From assembly GCA_013397845.1 (NCBI GenBank), contig VZTG01007794.1:2089827-2153826 (forward strand): 64,000 nt of DNA. The letters run 5' to 3'. The translations under genes and the position numbers were made by a program. The notes below the pieces were generated by a model. That model worked only from the letters and a program-made list of their open reading frames with translations. It ran no database searches and was not told where the DNA came from. The stretch is from Melanocharis versteri (lineage: Eukaryota > Chordata > Aves > Passeriformes > Melanocharitidae). Numbering within the stretch: position 1 is the first letter of the stretch; each line of letters opens with the position of its first letter. This document shows, in pieces, positions 24,401 to 37,900 of the stretch.

Positions 24401-27400
24401 ACTTTTGCTGATCCAGTAAGGATTAAGCTCGGCCAGCTGCAGAGGTTAGCATGAGCCCTGCTCACCCATCCCAGCCCGCCTGAGCAGGAGATGGAAGCAG
24501 AGCCTTGCAACCACACCTGTCCAGCTTATGAAGTTCCTGTCTCTTGGCTGAGATGAGGTGTCTGGCTCTGTTTGGGTGTTGCTGAGGTTGTTGCAATACA
24601 CAGTCAAACGAGTTTGCTTGAACCGCTTCACCGTCCAGCTACATCACGCACTTGCAGAAAGACCTTCCTGCAAAGGCAGTTGTCTTACTGAACTGCTGTG
24701 CTGCTTTGCTCCTTTTTGTTGCCTGTTTAGCAATTTTTTAAGGATGCAAGCCTTAAAAGCAGGGCAGAGTTGAGAGAAATTTCATAGTTGTAAGCCTTCT
24801 CTCAGTCCTTTATTGCAGTACTCAGCTCATATTGAGTTGGCCTTCCCTGAACAAGGGGAATGTAACCCTGCTGGTAGCACCATTATACTATTTATATAGC
24901 AAGTTACAGTGCAGAGTTCAGGCTTCATTTTTACATTTCTGGGTGGAAAAAATGATTAGAATGTTTTGCATAAGCAAAATTTATCCTGTCCATTTCAATA
25001 GTCAATTTTTGTAACGCGTCCTGGCATGTCAGAGCTATTATTTCTTGATATAAATAATAACCTAGTACACAGACTTCCCTCCTGTTGAAATCCATCCTAC
25101 TTTTTAAAACAATACCATGCCCAGATGGAGTAGGATGGATAGAAACTAATACTTTCAAAGAGAGGATCTTTTAGCAAGCTATTAGATCTCATTCAATTTT
25201 ATGGTGAGAGAAAGCCAGAAGTGGATTCAATGTAAACTCTGATGTGTTTCACTAGTGTTTCGTTCTGAACTGTGGCATCCAAGGACCAAGCCGGGGCTTC
25301 CTAAAGCCAGCAGAGGTCTTTGCACCATTTCTTTGGTTCTCAGGCGTCCAAATGAAAGCTATCCAGCTAGGCAGCACCCTCGGCGCCTTTTCCTCTGACC
25401 TCCCTCTGAAATTGCACAAAAGGCCACACATTTGGCAGATGGGGAAAAGCTGAACAGCACACATTTCGGCCTCTCACAGATGTGGTTAAATTATCTTAAT
25501 GTATTTAAACAAAGTGCAATGTCAAAGTAGCATAAATACCATATTTCAGCAAAATGGCTGCTTCTCCAGTGTTCTGCTTGCCGATGCCAAATTAAATACT
25601 TCCCACTGTTTATTCACAAAATTCTTTCTTGTCCACTGAATTTTCATATTGCTGGGCTGGGCCAAATAATCACTTTCCTTTTAAAATAGAAAAACCATTA
25701 GTGCATTCCAATAGGCTTTTCATGTTATGTTAGAAACCCTTGGGAATGCAGTGTGATTAGCTTTTTTTGGTCTTAATTATTGCTGATGGGAGCCTACCTG
25801 TGGGGAAACTCTGAAAGGCACACAACAGCCGGCCACGCACACTGAGGAGCTGAAGGAGGAAGTTTGAAATGTGTGGCAGCCGTTTGGTATATTAGTGGCA
25901 ATTCCAGCCTTCTTAAACAGGATACCCTTTGTGTTAAGAAACACACCTGCACCCTTTCAGAGATTAATGGGCAATTTCTTGGCAGTACTTGTGGACATTT
26001 CAGTTGTCCATTAGGATGATATCAAACCAGAGGAGAAATTTTTTGATCAGCTTTAATTGAACGGTAATCTCTTCTCCTTAAAGTAACTTAAGTTTCTTGG
26101 GAAACACATAAGCCTCCTTGACTGCCTGGACAAAGAGTAAAGAAATGACAGAGGCCCTCTAAAGTATAAATCCTCCTCCATCCTCCTCCATTAGTCAAGT
26201 CTCTTCTGTGAATGAGTTAACTTAAAAAAAATCATATTACTAAGTATTTTATCAAAGCAAACATTTAATCAAAGTGAAAGGAAGAGATACTAGTCCCCTT
26301 CTGGAATGGGATGGAGACTGCCAAGATGTGTTTTAATTTCTTAAGAAAACAAACTATGTCAAACACTGGGTTTTAAGAAAGCAGATGCTCATTTATCATT
26401 CGTTTTGTCTGTGCATGCACTTGGGATCCTGCTGAACACAAGTTTTCTGAGATGGAAATGACCATATGGCCAATACCTTAAAAATTAATTCAACGTGCCC
26501 TGCCTCTCGTGCGCATCACATTCTTTTAATGGTGCTTTTCTTCCTTTTTTTCGGTGTTGGACAATGGAAACAGAACAACTGCCTTTGTGAGAGTCTGGTT
26601 CATTGCAGAGACAATCTATGACTGATGCTGTATGCTACCAGCAGAGTTTGGATACATTGCAAAGGCTGTGATTTCATGGCCCCACTTCTTTCAGAGGTCA
26701 TCTCACAAAAAAACAAAACAAAAAAACAGCTTTGCTACTGTTTTAGGTGTTAGGAGAGGGCCCACAAGAAGTGGCCTGCAGCTGCCCCAGAGCTGTGCTG
26801 GTGTGCTCTAGGCTGAGCACTGGCTGTGTGGTGTGCCAGAGATGTCCAGGGATGACAGCAGTTCATGCACTCACCAGGTGTTGTGTGCACTCCTCATACA
26901 TCACGAAACAGCTAAAGTTTGCTGACTAAGGAAGATGTGAGCAAACAAAATACAGTAGCTTTATAAACTCTAACTCCTTATTTGCAGGTACAGTTACCAC
27001 AGTCACTGAAGATTTACATGGTAAAGCCACTTTGATTTCAGACAGGTCGTTTGTGAGCAAAATTAATGCAAGTGCAATTATGGCCATGGGTCCTGATGCA
27101 GTAAAAAGACATCCAATGGAACACAACTGATGTCATTGGAGACTGTAGTTCTCACCTTCCTCATAAAGACTCGAGTGGCAGCCAGGAACCTGAAACAGAG
27201 CTCAGTGACATCATTTATAGATACCCACTTTATCTTAGCCAGGGCAGGGTGTTTCCCTGGTCAGCAGAGTCTCCCTGGTCAGCCTGTCTGTTGGTAGCAT
27301 CCCTGTCCTGTCCCGTCTGCTGCTTTGTTCCTCTGCCTCCCCCCTGCCAGTGATCACCATTCACTCACTCGTTTCAAAGAATTGCCCTAAAGCTCTACAA

Positions 27401-27935
27401 GCAAGAAGTGACACTGGCAGGCATTAGGGATGAATATTTTCAGCAGGGTGTACTGTGACTGGTCACACTACTGACATTTTTGGCACCTCGTAAAGCCAAA
27501 CTTGAAACCGTCACATCCCAGAAAAATCATTTGCTGACCTGTGCTGACGCAAACAGCAACAGCAGAAGTACCTCAAGTCTGCATACACAGCTCACAGGTT
27601 TGATGTTCTGTATTACTGGATGCCACAACACCAGTTAACTATAAACACCATGCATCCTGCATGTGACACAGCTGCTCACCTGGGCATGAGCCCTGAGTTA
27701 AGGGAGCAAAGATGACAGGAATGAGAAAGGAAGAGTAACTGTGTTTCAACTCTCCTCTTGCCTGCTTCCAGAGGATGTGAGCCTCAGTTTCTTCAGATCC
27801 AAATATCTGAATAAATACCTGCTGTCTGGAATGTTCCCAGGGAACTTCCTACCAGGGAAGTCACCAGACATTTATCTTCCAAACAGCCCTGAAAGCCCTG
27901 ACTGTGGTTCCAATAAGGACATTAGTCATAACACT
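21411..27935. other. Unique non-coding sequence with possible conserved elements
   Basis: No gene is supported. The 21640-22190 part carries frames of up to 89 codons on both strands with no family match. 22560-22980 contains homeobox-like words (CTAATTGGCTAATCAGC at 22777-22793) and a CCAAT-like neighbourhood. 25490-26110 is a repeat-free, balanced-composition stretch rich in TTTAATT-, AAATAC- and TAATTATTG-like words, typical of conserved enhancers. A 10-bp direct duplication (CCTCCTCCAT twice) lies at about 26171-26190, and an A-rich tract at 26706-26728. Nothing here identifies a target gene. Confidence 0.5.
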
Positions 27936-27937
27936 AG

Positions 27938-28815
27938 GGAATAAGGGAATAGACTATTTCAGTTGGAAGGGACCTGCAATGATCATCTAGTTCAACTGCC
28001 TGACTAATTCAGGGCTAAACAAGTTAAACCATGTTAAGGGCATTGCTCAAATGCTTCTTAAATGGCATTGACCACCTCTCTGAAAGCTTGTTCAGTATCT
28101 GACAATTCTCCCAGTAAAAAAAATGCTTCCTAATATCCAGTCTAAACCTCCCCTGATGTAGTTTTGAAGCACTTCCATACATCCTATCCCTGGATCCCAA
28201 GGAGAAGAGCTCAGTGTCTCCCTTTCCAATTTCTCTTTTCAGGGAGCTGTAGAGACCAAGGACATCACCCCTCTGACTTCTTTTCTCCAAATGAGACAAG
28301 TCCTCATAGCGCATTCCTTACAGTGCTTTTGCCAGCTTTGTTGCCCTCCTCTGGCTGCACTCAAGGACCTTCACATCCTTCTTCACCTGTGGGGCCCAGA
28401 AGTGCACACAGTGCTCAAGGCGAGAGCAGCAGACAGCAGGATAATCACCTCTTTTGACCTGCTGGTTGTGCTGTGTTTGATACATCCTAGGATGTGGTGG
28501 CCTCTTGGCTGCCAGCGCTCACTGCTGGCTCACGCTGAGCCTGCTGCCAACCAACACCCTCAGATTGCTCTCTCAAGCCACTCCTCTCCTGATTTATACT
28601 CTTACTAGGCACTACTCTGGCATTTCAACTTGTTGAATTTCATCCCATTAATCACAGCCCAATGCTTCAATCTATCTCTGCAAGGGATCTGCTCTTGTCC
28701 CTCAAGAGAGTCAACAGCATCTCCCAGTTTGGCATCATCAGCAAACTTGCTAATGGTGCACTCAACTCCTACATACTGGACATGATAGTGTCCTCTGCAA
28801 ATAAAGGCGTACTGA
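27938..28815 (-). mobile_element. CR1 LINE, 5'-truncated, minus strand
   Basis: This is the clearest CR1 copy in the window. The left end (27938-27990) is the reverse complement of the CR1 3' tail, followed by the hallmark 'GTTGGAAGGGACCT..ATGATCATCTAGTTC' phrase. Read on the minus strand, 28723-28746 encodes the reverse transcriptase motif F-A-D-D-A-K-L-G. 28024-28314 is an open frame of 96 codons with M-R-Y-E-D-L-S-H-L-E-K-R and G-R-F-R-L-D-I-R-K, the conserved C-terminal region of ORF2. Other segments between are frameshifted. The element starts inside the reverse transcriptase domain, so it is 5'-truncated as most CR1 copies are, and it cannot encode active protein. Plus-strand frames at 28164-28457 and 28291-28608 are shadows of it. 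The tail microsatellite is degenerate, so the insertion is not recent. Confidence 0.92.
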
Positions 28816-31800
28816 TACTTGTTATATTACTCTCTTTCTTTCTCATTTTTTCTGTTATTTTAGTGTGAATTTTATATTTGATTAACCATTGTAATTTTAG
28901 AAAACAATTCATTGAGGGGTGGCCACCTGTCACATCTCAGTGAAAGCCTTTTGAACTGCAACCTTCTCTAAGGAAATTGGTTATGTGCTTTGAAATACCT
29001 AGAAATCACATTCATATGTCTGATTTTTTTTTTCTGGTAATTTCACCTTATTGTCAGCACTCAGGAAGGTTAACTAACTGATAGGGATGGAAAGTGAAGC
29101 CCATCATTAGAAAGACAGACTCTGTGTGGTGATGATCAGTAAGAAATCTTTCCTAACGCCTCCAGCTCTGTCTTTTCTTGCTTTCAGCAATAGTTACTCT
29201 GTTTGTCAACTGTCTACTCTACTCTTCAGAGAGGCTTTGATTTTTCAGCCAGTGGGAATAGACTTTGGAAAAAGAAGCTGGAGCTGTCAAAGCTGGCAGC
29301 CAAACCTCACCAACACTCGTAAGAGGAAACCTAGATACACCCAAGGAAGAGTTCATTCACAGAAGAACCAGGATGGGTTCATGGAGAAGTATTTTACTAA
29401 GATTAGCAACTAGTGATAGTTTCAAAAGTCAGTAGCAAGTGCCTGGATAGATGGTAAATATTTATTTTAAATAATAATATTTTAAATACAGAGCTGGTCC
29501 ATAGACAAGTGTCCTATCCAACACGTCCATGAGTCAGTGATTGATCTGAGAAGAGGATCCAGGTCTCCTACTGGCTCCTATCACCCTCTGTGCATGTCAG
29601 GCCACACACTCCCCCTCGGCAGGTTGCCATTTCTCTCCCAGGAAAGAGGTGTCTCTGATCTGCTCTGCTTTATATAAACAAGTCACCTGATTTTACTGCT
29701 AAGGGGACATCTGTAGGATCAAGATCACACTCCATCTCCAAACCTCTGATTGCCTGCATTGGTCATAGTCTGGCTCACACATAGGCTGATCCCACTGATC
29801 TGCAGGCCAGGGACACACAGGCACAAGGAGAGCAGTGACCAGGACTTGCATCCTGCCCTCATGGGCAATGTGGGTCCCAGCAGGCTGGGCCATGCCTGCA
29901 CTGAGTGCTCTAGCCCAGCAGTGGGATCCAGTAGCCCTGTAATGAGCCAAAGGCTGAGTTTCAACATGACTATACAGAGAAGATCCAGCAGAAGAACCTG
30001 GCTCACACACTCATTTATGAGAGTTTGACCATCTTCTACATGTCTCAGAGTATTTCTTCATGAATTTTTTTTTTCCTTATCTCATGATTTGGTATTTGTT
30101 TGTTTGTTTGAAGTTCCTGAAACACAGTCCAAGCAGGTTGAACTCTGTGACTTGTGGCTGACTGAATACTGCTTTGCAAACAAACGTGCCACAGCCACAA
30201 ACTGAAAACAGTGGGCTTCAGTCCCAGAGAGATCTCCTTTTGCTTTCCCAGCAAGCCTAGTAGCTTCCATAGTGGAGTCCATGTCTGCACACATCCAGAG
30301 GTCTCTCCTGGAGAGGCAAGCTGCTCTTTGATCTGACACCCCAGCTGCATGCTAATCTCCGGTCTTCCACAGCTACATCATCAGCCCTGCAGCATGAACA
30401 GTCCCATGCCCTGTGCCTCACTGAAAAGGCAAACACGAACCATGGGGAAGAAATTACTACTCTGTTTCAGTTGTCCTTTCTGGCAGCTGGTGGCATTCCC
30501 ACCATGTCCCCTTGAAAGTCCTGATCATTCTTGTCAGACTGCCCCTGTGCTGATAATTCAGTACGCCAGCAGCACCTGTTACCCCAGTCTCCTCCTTCAG
30601 TGTTGGCTGCCTAGGGCTTGTACAGCAGGAACTTCCTGCATCACATCCTGCCTCGCAGAAAAGGCATGGTTGGAAGTCTCTGCTGGTCAGTGAGCACATT
30701 CAGCACATCAGCTCGTGCTCCGTTCCCTGCAACTTTTCCATGGCCACACTTCAGCTATTTGATCTCTGGGTAGAGCCTGTGATGTGGCGAAGCCTGGAGT
30801 CTCCCTCTGCTGAAGGACTGTCTCCAGCCACGGTAAGACAGGCAGATTGCCTAGGCCAGCTGGTGCCCTTCTGAGACCGTCTGCACAGCGCTGCTCTGGT
30901 GCTGACCTCTGCCATCAGTGCACCTGCTCAGGAAGGCCCACAGACCCTCCTGCAGCACCGCAGTGACATGAAGTGTCCCTTGGTATTGTCCTCAGTACTG
31001 CAGCCCAAGATTTTTAACTTTCTGGAGATATGGGAGAGGAAGAACATAAGACAGGAAGATAAGCAGACAGCAGTTTTAAACTGTCCTCTTTCCTGAATTC
31101 ATATGTTTTTTCAGAGAAAATTTCTATCTCAGGAGTTATATTTATCTTATTTTCCCCTCTGAAATAACTCGCCAGCAATTCCCAGCCTCTCAACAAGTGA
31201 CAGAGGTGAATGTAAATGTGTTTGTGTGCATGACCTTGATGCTGTCTGTGGGATCTCTGTGCACCCCAAACTTGCCGTTATCTTGAGGCACCCGTAACTG
31301 TGGGTGACTGAGTTTGAGCCAATTACTTCAAAGGTACATTTTACCCCCAGAGGATTTTAACACCTCGACAAATCAACAGTGGTGAAGGTGCTCCATGTGC
31401 ATTTTGGTTTCCCAAGACTACAGTCATGTCACTGTTCTTGGAGCAGATGTTGAGACACATTTTATATATATACATTTATTTCTTTTTAATAAATTACATA
31501 AATGCATATATGCTCAATATAAGTGAATTATTACTATTATTATTCCTTTCCTAACACCTCAATCAGCCTATTTTTCAGAATTCCTCTGACATTTGTAAAG
31601 TTGGCTTCTCAGCCCCATCTGTACCATGTATGCTCCCTGAAGTGGGGGAATGCAAATCCTCAGCCCCATGAGGGCTGTAAACTGAATTCTTCAGGTAACA
31701 CCGAAGTCCTTTGCTCTATCATCCACCCTGACAGTAAGAGCTGATAGTCCTGTGAATGGGTTGTGCAGGGTTACCTTGCTCCCAGCTGATTCATTTTCTC

Positions 31801-32990
31801 ACCTGGAGAAGGGAGGTCTGGGAGCAAATATCTGGGGGTTTCTAGTTCCTGGGCTGAAAGGGCACTTGATGGTGTCTTGCATCCTGCAGTTTGTTTGTTT
31901 GGGAAGTTTGTCTTTGCACAGACTACAGACCCTGATTAATGTGATGTTGTTGCTATGGTCATTGCTCCATCCTGCAATGTTTTCTGTTTCTGTCTCTGCT
32001 GACAAGGCCTTTAACACCAATCTAAGGGCAACGAGTAATAACAGGGAGGAACAGAGTCATAATGACCGTCCTCTGAGCAAACAATTGATATGCTAATGAC
32101 GTTGGTGGGAACGCAGCTCCTATCTACAAAGAGAGGGACTGGAGAATGAAAATAGGACAGGGCAAAGAACAGAGGGGATTAAAAAAACGAAGAAGACTCT
32201 GGTGGGATTTTTCCAAGGACCTAGAATAATCTTTGTGGAGGAAGGGGAAGGATCCAGTGTGATTTCCTACCAGGAAGAAGTCTGGTTTATCAGCAGAGCT
32301 AGCAGAGGAACTGACTCAAATTTAATATTACCCCACCACAGAGAGGACATTGAAGTACAGAAATCTGAGCAGGGCTTTTTATTTGAATTTTATCTTCCGT
32401 GCACTTCTGGTACTGAGTAAAGAGCTCAGTTGTTCCTGAATCTCATCTCAACCCATGTTTTCAAAACATCAGTGACATGCTCTAAACACTTACAAAGAAG
32501 CACCGGATTTCCCAGGTACCTGTGGTCCCGAAGAATGGAGTGCTTTGAGAGTGGTGTCTGGAACACAAAACAGTCGTGTTTGAGGCTTCATCTCTTCAGG
32601 ACAGCAAGCAAAGTCAGTGGCCTAGCTGTGTTTTGAGACAGGTCATGGAGAAAAGGGAGCTGCGGTCAACCGCAGTGTGTCAGGGCCCTGGGAACAGTTC
32701 TGCAAATGCCTAAAGAGGAGATCTGCTGCAGCCAAGTCATGGGCAGTTGCATTTCACACTATGATTCTTTTCTTATTTGCCCCTACAAATAATCTATGAT
32801 TGAACCAGACATATTTTTTAAGAAAAAAATCCACTCTTGGCCAAAGACTTCAAACAATGAAAAATCTGGAAGTCTCATGAGAATCTACTCCAGTGTTAAC
32901 ACCCTCACTATTAGAGGCTTATTTCTGCTCTCATTTTTTTCCACTTCAGTTTCCACATTTCAGAGTAAAGAACCTCTCTATCTAGATACT
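28816..32990. other. Unique non-coding sequence, no gene seen
   Basis: No exon or repeat family is recognisable. The AT-rich parts (29455-29490 and 31460-31545) hold TTTAAATA- and TATATA-type words. Frames of 90-115 codons occur on both strands at 29699-30028, 30045-30350, 30349-30693 and 31752-32096. They overlap antisense frames and show no domain. A TGTTTGTTTG run lies near 30098-30112. Confidence 0.5.
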
Positions 32991-32994
32991 CTCT

Positions 32995-33125
32995 CGTGCA
33001 GACATTTTTTAACCCCAATCAAGTTGTCTCTTAGCTGTCTCTTTGATCAGCTAAATAGATACAATTTCTTTAAATCTCTCTTTGTAGAGTGTAATTTGCT
33101 TACCATGAACCACTTTCATGCAGTC
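32995..33125 (-). mobile_element. Small CR1-like LINE scrap, minus strand
   Basis: The plus-strand text AATCAAGTTGTCTCTTAG, then CTAAATAGATACAATTTCTTTAA, then CTCTCTTTGTAG matches the reverse complement of the CR1 region encoding 'YEERLKELNLFSLEKRRLRGDL'. On the minus strand an open frame ends with Y-K-E-R-F-K-E-I-V-S-I, then a stop, then L-I-K-E-T-A-K-R-Q-L, a recognisable decayed form. Only about 130 bp is convincing. Sequence to the left (32880-32990) may continue the element but is too diverged to call. Confidence 0.55.
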
Positions 33126-34863
33126 TAGGATCTGAGCAGAACAAAACTGAGGGAAAAACTTTGGCCAGACTTTGTTTTGAGAAAAGACTGAGGAGATAGA
33201 CGTTGTTATCTGATTACATTTGGTGTTAATAAAAACTCGATTATACAGCAATAAATTCTGCAGTTTGTATTGTTTTGAAATGACAAAAACTTGAGCCATC
33301 CATTGCACTTCTCTGTGAACTTCTTCCCTTTGAAACTATTAAAACAAGTATGATTATATTGCATGAATATAAATCAACAGTGATGCCCTGTCCTGGTTAC
33401 AATATATTGAGCTTTATTCACAACATCATGAGTTTTCTTTTTAGGCATTTTCAAAAGTATAAATCTCCCTTTCAGGGTGCTCAGTAGCAAAATTAGCATT
33501 TGCTTTTTGTCCCTGTGCTCCCAATTTTTTCATGGTTGTCAGTCCAAGTATTTGGCCTTCAGAGCTGTCTGAGGGGAAGCATAAATCAGGCATATAAAAA
33601 TCCAGGATATAAAAATGTTGTTTCTCTTACATGCAAGACGAAAGTTCCTTTTTACAGGTGTAAAAGTGGAAGTGAATCTCTGTTTAAAAGTATGGTCACT
33701 GCTTTTTCACTGCAGAAAACTTTGCAGCATCGTGTTACTTTGGTGAGAAAATTGTTATTGGTCAGCTAAAGGCCAGTAAATTGTAACATGCTACTGCGTC
33801 TCCCATAGAAGAAATCGTGATCTCATGATGGAAATGTTCACTGGGCTATATTATTACTGCAACTTGTCCTCTAAGAACAAGGGCAGAAGCTCGTAATGGA
33901 TATGGTGCCGGCACAGTTACACATGAGAGTACTCTGCTATATCCACATGCCTCTGCACCACTTCTCCTCCCACAGAAAGGTCAATGACAGAGAGGTGAGA
34001 GGATTTACGTACTTGGTGCCCTAGTAAGAAATGCTTTTAGGTAGGCTGGGCCTTTAAACAGCCTGTAAACAGTCCCACTTATTTCAGCTAAACGTAATTA
34101 AGGTCATAAAATGTCTCAGGATTCATGCGGACTTCATGCCAGCTTGGCTGCGGCCCAGGTGCATCTGCTGTGAAAGCCCCCTGAGAATGGTTGGGGAGCT
34201 TGGGGCTATGCTAAGTCAGAGTCTGAAAGGGGTTGCTTTGGGGGGTTTTGTGTCTGGTTTTGGCAGTCCAGCTTTCTATGGGATGAAAACACTGCAAAAA
34301 GAAAATGCAACAAGGAGGTCTTATGGCCCCCTGAGGCTGTCTGTGGCTGTCTCCAAGTCAGTGCCTGGGGCGTCCTGATATTTGGGTTCATCTGAAAGTG
34401 CAGGTGTATTGTTTTGGAAAACAACGGAGACAGTGGCATTGCAAGGTGAGGTGAGGTATTGCAGTGCTGCTGGCTTCCATGCTCCAGTGTACAAGGTTTA
34501 CCCAGTAATCCTCAGTAATTATTTATTATGCAGGCTTTCTTTTGAAGGCAGTGGCCTTTCCTTCTCAGGAAGGTAACAGCTTGTTCCTCTCCCTTTGCAA
34601 AATCACTGACTGCAACATTTAGCCAGTGGTGGGGCTCAGTGCTTGCCCTCCTCTTCCTCATCCAGCGGCAGGGCACGGGTGTGCGGGGAGGCTCAGCAGT
34701 GCAGCCCAAAGTCTGCATTTGCAGCGTGGGGATGGGGATGTCCCACCTGGACATCCACACTGGGATGGCAGCTGGGATGAAGCGGGAGGAGCGAGGGATG
34801 CTGGAGCCAGGAGTGCCAGTGAGCTGCCAGCACCCACGGGGTTGTCAGCTCTGGCGTCCGGTA
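33126..34863. other. Unique non-coding sequence, no gene seen
   Basis: AT-rich up to about 33800, then rising in GC toward 34.6 kb. There is no recognisable gene. The 34620-35030 part is GC-richer and open in several frames on both strands, but CpG dinucleotides are too few for a clear island. Confidence 0.45.
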
Positions 34864-34921
34864 GCACTCTGACATCCTGTGGCACTCTGACACCCTGTGG
34901 CACTCTGACATCCTGTGGCAC
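34864..34921. repeat. 18-bp tandem repeat, three copies
   Basis: The unit GCACTCTGACATCCTGTG occurs at 34864-34881, 34882-34899 (one C for T change) and 34900-34917, followed by a partial GCAC. Because 18 is a multiple of three, it puts matching six-residue repeats into every open frame that crosses it, including a 133-codon plus frame (34626-35027) and a 117-codon minus frame (34693-35046). These frames show no other coding sign. Confidence 0.95.
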
Positions 34922-37900
34922 AGGGAGAGATGGGAGACCCGCCCAGGCGCAGGGAAGGGCTGTGCTCCAGCGACAGGACAGTAATCAGGCTGTGGCAGCC
35001 TGCTGCTGCCTGATTGGTCTACAGTGACATGATGATATGCCTCCACTTCCAGGGGACATCTTCCCGAAAGAGATTTTGTATGTTAATCCCTTCTGCCCTC
35101 ATCAGCCAGGCCTCAGGCTGCCGAGCTGCCAAATTCCCAGCAGGAGTAACCTCTGCTGCACTGATAAGAGGGGATAAAAGCCACCCTCCCCAGGCTCCTC
35201 TGGCTGTGGTGGGCTCTCCCCAGAGCTCCCTGCAGCCAGCCCCTCACTGGAGGCTGCTCCCCTCTCTGGGAGAGTGATGCAATCACCCAGTGAGGATGGT
35301 GCCTGGGTTCAGGTGAGCATGGACCATCGTTCCACAGATGGGGTCACCCCAGACCCTGGGGAGCAGGGAGAAGGTTCTCCAGCCCACCACCTCAGTCTTG
35401 GTGAATCTGTCCCCTTTGCTGTGCAAGTCAGCTTGTGAAGTAAAACTGGGCATGCCGATGATGGACAAGGCTCTTATCCAAGGGATTAGCACAGCCTGAA
35501 ATACAGGCAGCTCTTTGCTCCAAAGCTCAGTCAGCAGAAGAGGGTCTGCTCTCCCCATGGTGATCTCTAAAGTTACCTTTGCACTGCCCGTGATCCCTGG
35601 GGCTGTCACAAATATATCCCACTGCTCAGAGCACCTTCAGGGTTGCTCGCCATGTCAGCAAAAGCCTCCCCTTTGGCAACTGGGAATGGGTGGAGTAGAC
35701 CATAGACTATGTCATGGACATTAGTCCAACCTCTCTGAAAACAGGATTATAAGAGCAAGCAATGCACACCTCTCTTGTTGATATTCCTGCCCCATAGGGA
35801 ATTCAACAGTGACAAAAGACTCAGGCGTATGAACTCCTCTGCTTTGCTAAAAAAGTTCTGAAATAAAGTCAAGTTTTGGGCTCCTGGTATTTTGATTGGT
35901 TTTGCTGTCATATCTTGAGAGATAACTCTTAAATTACATGGCACCAACAAAGCAGCATCCCACTAAACAGGAAAAAAACCCTTGTTGCAGCAAAGTGTTC
36001 TATGACTAACTGCATTAACAGCTTTGTCTCTCCTTCAGAAGACTGTTTTAAGAAAATTAGGTTGGTTATGCAGACAAATCATGTCTCTTTAGTAGATCTA
36101 TACTCTAATCAGATGAGGTAAATACCCGGAAACTAGCTATAGGGGCTGTTTAAATACCTCCACAGATAGAGGCTTCAAGAGATGAAATGCAAAGATATTT
36201 ATTATTTTATGAGGCTCATTCCTTTCTCTAGGATCTAAAGAGACATGCTTCATTGAATGTCAGTAAATTGTCTTTGATGTAGAGAAAACTCTACTAGTTT
36301 TGATAGATTTGATCTTTTAAAAAATAACTGTATATTAAAGTATTTTCCGTGGCGCTGGTGACCTTTAATGCCACATTACTGAGGCTCAAGTGGCCATACA
36401 TGGCTGTGACAGAGCAAGGGCTCTATGTGACGCAGGGAGTCCCATAGCACAGGAGCTCTCCAAAAGTATTAAGTGTTCGGCACAAAGTCAAGATGCTGTA
36501 GATTCTACACAGCATGTTTCACATCCAAATGCTTTTGCCATTTAGCTTTTTGGCGACTGATTGATACCATTGCAGGTACCAGGAATATTTTCTGAGCCTA
36601 TTGACTGTGGAGGATGCCGCTGCTTGTTTCAATAGTTGCACATAAATTGGCAATCCAACCCTTTGGGCTGCTGAGACAGACAATGCTAATACGTGGAGCC
36701 GATGAGAATAACATTTGCCAGGGCTGGCCCTGGGAATGGGCAGCCAGCCAAGGTTTCGCGGCCTCGGTGATGTCCTCAGAGATCAAGGTGAGGGGGTAGC
36801 CCCAGTTGCTTATTTTAGGTGACACATTGATAGTTGCTTTCATAGAAAGGCAGATAGGCACAGCTGTTGATCAGAAATCTGTCTTGCTTGCACAGCAGCT
36901 TATGAAAGAGGAAGAAAAAAGGGCCATGCTGAAAACACCTGTGAGAGGACTGGACTGGCCCAGGAGCTGGCTGGAGGAGATCTGAAGTTTGGATGGGTAG
37001 AAAAGTGCCCTATGACAGTCCTTTCTGCAAGAAGTGAGAAGGAGGTGGCAAAACATGCAAGCCCCTCAACACTGCTTGCTGGTGAAATCACGTAAAGAGA
37101 GTTTGTTTCTTCTTCTCAGGCTTTTAATCCAGGTTTTATTCTCAGAGGGAAAAGTACTCTTTTTTTTCTGTATGGGAGTGTTCTACTTCAATTATAATGT
37201 CTTTCTCTGGACGCTTTGGCCAGTTCAGGGTCATCAGACACCATTCAGTGCTAGGGATCGCTTTAGGAGCAGAAATAGTTGATGAATCTTGAGGTTCTTG
37301 ACTCTTAGTGGAGGACATGTCGGAAGGCCAGCAACTGGGAATGAGAGTATGTTTGTTACGGGTTTATTTTAGTCATGATCTTCACCCTCCTTCCTATCCT
37401 TGGGTTAAAGAAAATGCTGATTTTCATTCATTGTATTTGTTTCAGTTGCTGATTGCTCTTAATGACTGCAAAGCCCCACCCTTTCTATTAACGGGTCAGT
37501 GCCCAAAACACGCCCACTGTTAGTCAGATCTGCCGAGTTTAAACAGGTGCTTTTTCTAACCCACAGTAAATATGAGCTGAATTTTTAAAGTCAAGTTGTC
37601 CTTCTCACAGCCTAGAAGCAGATCTCACTTTTGTGATTACCCTCAATGGCTGTGAATTTAAGTTATACCTACCCTGAACAGCCAGTATCTTGGGACATGG
37701 TCCCTGGCTAATGCTGAAACTGCTGCTTCTGATGAATGGTCTAGTAAACTCTCACATGACAAAGACACCTGAATCTAAAGCTGTTGGCAAGCAGAGAAAT
37801 GACTGTCTGCCATTGCACAATGCCATGTGAGTAGGGTTTTTTCCATTTCAAACCCTCACCCTAAGGTTGTATTTATAGCAGGAGAGGGGACTGCAGCACT

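Noticed and set aside
34626..35046. Long frames with repeated six-residue blocks on both strands
   Set aside because: The repetition comes from the 18-bp tandem repeat. The frames overlap antisense and have no domain.
35715..35750. Short phrase like a CR1 3' UTR (TAGTCCAACCTCTCTG)
   Set aside because: About 25 bp only, with no tail or coding remnant beside it.
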